Shown here: piece by piece, positions 5,956 to 6,836 of the stretch
Position numbering within the stretch: position 1 is the stretch's first letter
Layout of the letters: every line of letters starts with the position of its first letter
Assembly: GCA_947302675.1 (NCBI GenBank)
Contig: CAMYWI010000071.1
Location: 1 to 6,836 of the forward strand
Origin: an uncultured Selenomonadales bacterium
GTDB taxonomy: Bacteria; Bacillota_C; Negativicutes; Selenomonadales; Selenomonadaceae
Direction of reading: 5' to 3'
DNA length: 6,836 nt
Program-made: the position numbers and the translations under genes
Notes under the pieces: generated by a model
The model's input: the letters and a program-made list of their open reading frames with translations, nothing else
Databases searched by the model: none
Told to the model about the DNA's origin: nothing

Positions 5956-6661
5956 TCAACTCGCCGCCCAAAGTCATTTGCACATACTCCATTAAAAATT
6001 TTTCCGCAGTGTCGAGCTGCTTGGTTTTAAAATTTATTCGCGTCTCGTCTCGCCAATCGAAACTCAACAGCGTCTCGAAAGTTTTCCGCAAGACTTCGGG
6101 ATAAGGACGGCAGTCCTCCGCTAAGTCAACACAATTCATGCAGACCGCGCCGCCGTCAAGTAAACTTATCGCCGCGTCGCCTTCAATCACCTCACCGCAA
6201 TGAACGCAACGTTCAAAGTTCAACTGGACGCCGCTCGTCTCCATAAATTGACACGCCCCGATAAGCGCGGCAACTTTTGGATTGCGCTTGCTCAACACGG
6301 GTAAAGATTTTTTCAGCAGATAAAAAGTCGCCGGCGATTTCTCTTGCGGCAACGTCATGCGATTGACAATCTCAAAAAAAAGCGACGCATAAGCCAGCCG
6401 CTCCAAGTCATTAGTCAGCGCGTCGTAGAAATTCAAAATGTCCGCCTCGCGAATCGTGTCGACCTGCGAGCCGCGACTGATCTCCGCCGTAATGTGATTG
6501 AACATCTGCATTGCGCCCGAAAGTGGACTGCGCGAGCGTCGGCAGCCGTAAGCGTTCGCCTCGACCTTGCCGCGCTCCTTACTAAAAAGCGTGACAACCT
6601 TGTTGGCGTCGCCGAAATTTTTTGTATCGAGGACAATCGCCTCGACCGTGTAAGTCTCCAA
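5918..6661 (-). CDS. recO: DNA repair protein RecO
   Basis: RecO helps load RecA onto single-stranded DNA covered with SSB in the RecF(O)R recombination pathway. The 247-residue product has the family's usual length. The N-terminal OB-fold has the typical pattern EAIVLDTKNFGDANKVVTLF followed by KERGKVEANAYG (about residues 7-39). A helical region follows, then a four-cysteine zinc site C152-x2-C155 (CVHC) and C174-x2-C177 (CMNC). The start is TTG at 6661, supported by GGAG at 6670-6673 eight bases away. It is convergent with nagE; its last 26 bases overlap the duplicated nagE fragment, and its final 12 codons lie in tandem repeat copy 2. The presence of a second tail copy at 5564-5602 does not disrupt this gene. 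Confidence 0.93.
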   Translation of the reverse strand: METYTVEAIVLDTKNFGDANKVVTLFSKERGKVEANAYGCRRSRSPLSGAMQMFNHITAEISRGSQVDTIREADILNFYDALTNDLERLAYASLFFEIVNRMTLPQEKSPATFYLLKKSLPVLSKRNPKVAALIGACQFMETSGVQLNFERCVHCGEVIEGDAAISLLDGGAVCMNCVDLAEDCRPYPEVLRKTFETLLSFDWRDETRINFKTKQLDTAEKFLMEYVQMTLGGELKSAQFIREFLAT

Positions 6662-6704
6662 AATCTTTTCTCCGATATAAAATTTCAGAAGTGAGCGAAA
6701 ACCC

Positions 6705-6726
6705 GGCCGCGCATGGACGCGCGGCC
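6705..6726. repeat. Perfect 8-bp GC-only hairpin upstream of recO
   Basis: GGCCGCGC (6705-6712) and GCGCGGCC (6719-6726) flank a six-base loop. Reading toward recO only a short T-run (TTTT) follows, so terminator function is doubtful. It lies next to another hairpin at 6728-6761, mirroring the paired hairpins at 9-67. Probably an extragenic palindrome. Confidence 0.65.
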
Positions 6727-6727
6727 G

Positions 6728-6761
6728 CCCGCGCTATTTCGCGTGACGCGAAATCAGCGGG
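6728..6761. repeat. Hairpin with ATTTCGCG arms
   Basis: ATTTCGCG (6736-6743) and CGCGAAAT (6747-6754) pair perfectly around TGA. Outer arms CCCGC (6728-6732) and GCGGG (6757-6761) extend the stem with small bulges. The core resembles that of the hairpin at 9-42, so the two may belong to one repeat family. Its role is unknown. Confidence 0.65.
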
Positions 6762-6781
6762 TCTTACGCCTTTTCTTTTGT

Positions 6782-6836
6782 ATACTTTTCTTTGGGCGTA
6801 GCAAAGAAAAGTATGTTAATCTGCAAAGAAAAGTAT
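6782..6836. repeat. Three copies of a 13-base repeat, one inverted
   Basis: ATACTTTTCTTTG (6782-6794) is the exact inverse of CAAAGAAAAGTAT at 6802-6814, giving a 13-bp perfect stem with a seven-base loop. CAAAGAAAAGTAT occurs again at 6824-6836, ending at the last base of the window. TACGCC (6765-6770) can also pair with GGCGTA (6795-6800). No gene is visible in 6674-6836. This looks like an extragenic repeat that continues beyond the window. Confidence 0.8.

Noticed and set aside
6674..6704. Possible recO promoter with an AT-rich TATAT segment
   Set aside because: No acceptable -35 at suitable spacing on the minus strand; recO may be transcribed from further upstream.
6705..6726. GC hairpin as an intrinsic terminator
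   Set aside because: Only four T residues follow on the minus strand and none on the plus strand, too weak compared with the clear terminator at 2173-2192.

Overview
The window looks like ordinary chromosome from a low-to-mid GC Firmicute. Evidence for this is the strong GGAGG-type Shine-Dalgarno sites, frequent TTG starts (three of seven genes), sigma-A type promoters with extended -10 elements, and the gene families present. The small CC/CxCxxC proteins and the NagE-type PTS permease remind me of Negativicutes (Selenomonas relatives). That assignment is from memory and is not demonstrated here.

Layout. (1) 1-103: two adjacent hairpins, then the aspA ribosome binding site. (2) 104-2168, plus strand: aspartate ammonia-lyase (aspA) and thiamine pyrophosphokinase (thiN), separated by one base and ended by a hairpin terminator at 2173-2192. 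(3) 2213-4138, minus strand: a membrane-anchored polysaccharide deacetylase, then a two-domain and a one-domain member of a small cysteine-rich family (three tandem domains in total). The deacetylase gene and the two-domain gene each have a recognisable promoter. This group runs into the other side of the same terminator. (4) 4216-5589, plus strand: an N-acetylglucosamine-type PTS permease (IIC-IIB, no IIA), divergent from the deacetylase. (5) 5918-6661, minus strand: the DNA repair gene recO, convergent with the PTS gene. (6) 6662-6836: GC-rich hairpins and a 13-base repeat present three times.

The most unusual feature is a 354-bp tandem duplication (5248-5601 and 5602-5955) across the convergent nagE/recO junction. 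Its ends lie inside both genes, so both remain full length. Between them it leaves a spare IIB-domain fragment (5602-5943) and, on the other strand, an orphan copy of the recO tail (5564-5602). The central 321 bp are identical in the two copies. All six differences are transitions and lie within 27 bp of the repeat edges. The spare IIB frame is in phase with nagE and separated from it by a single TAA.

Functionally, NagE would import and phosphorylate N-acetylglucosamine, and the divergent deacetylase probably acts on an N-acetylated cell-surface polymer, so an amino-sugar link is possible but unproven. AspA provides fumarate and ammonia from aspartate, ThiN makes the cofactor thiamine diphosphate, and RecO serves recombinational repair. 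I see no mobile element, CRISPR array, tRNA or rRNA.
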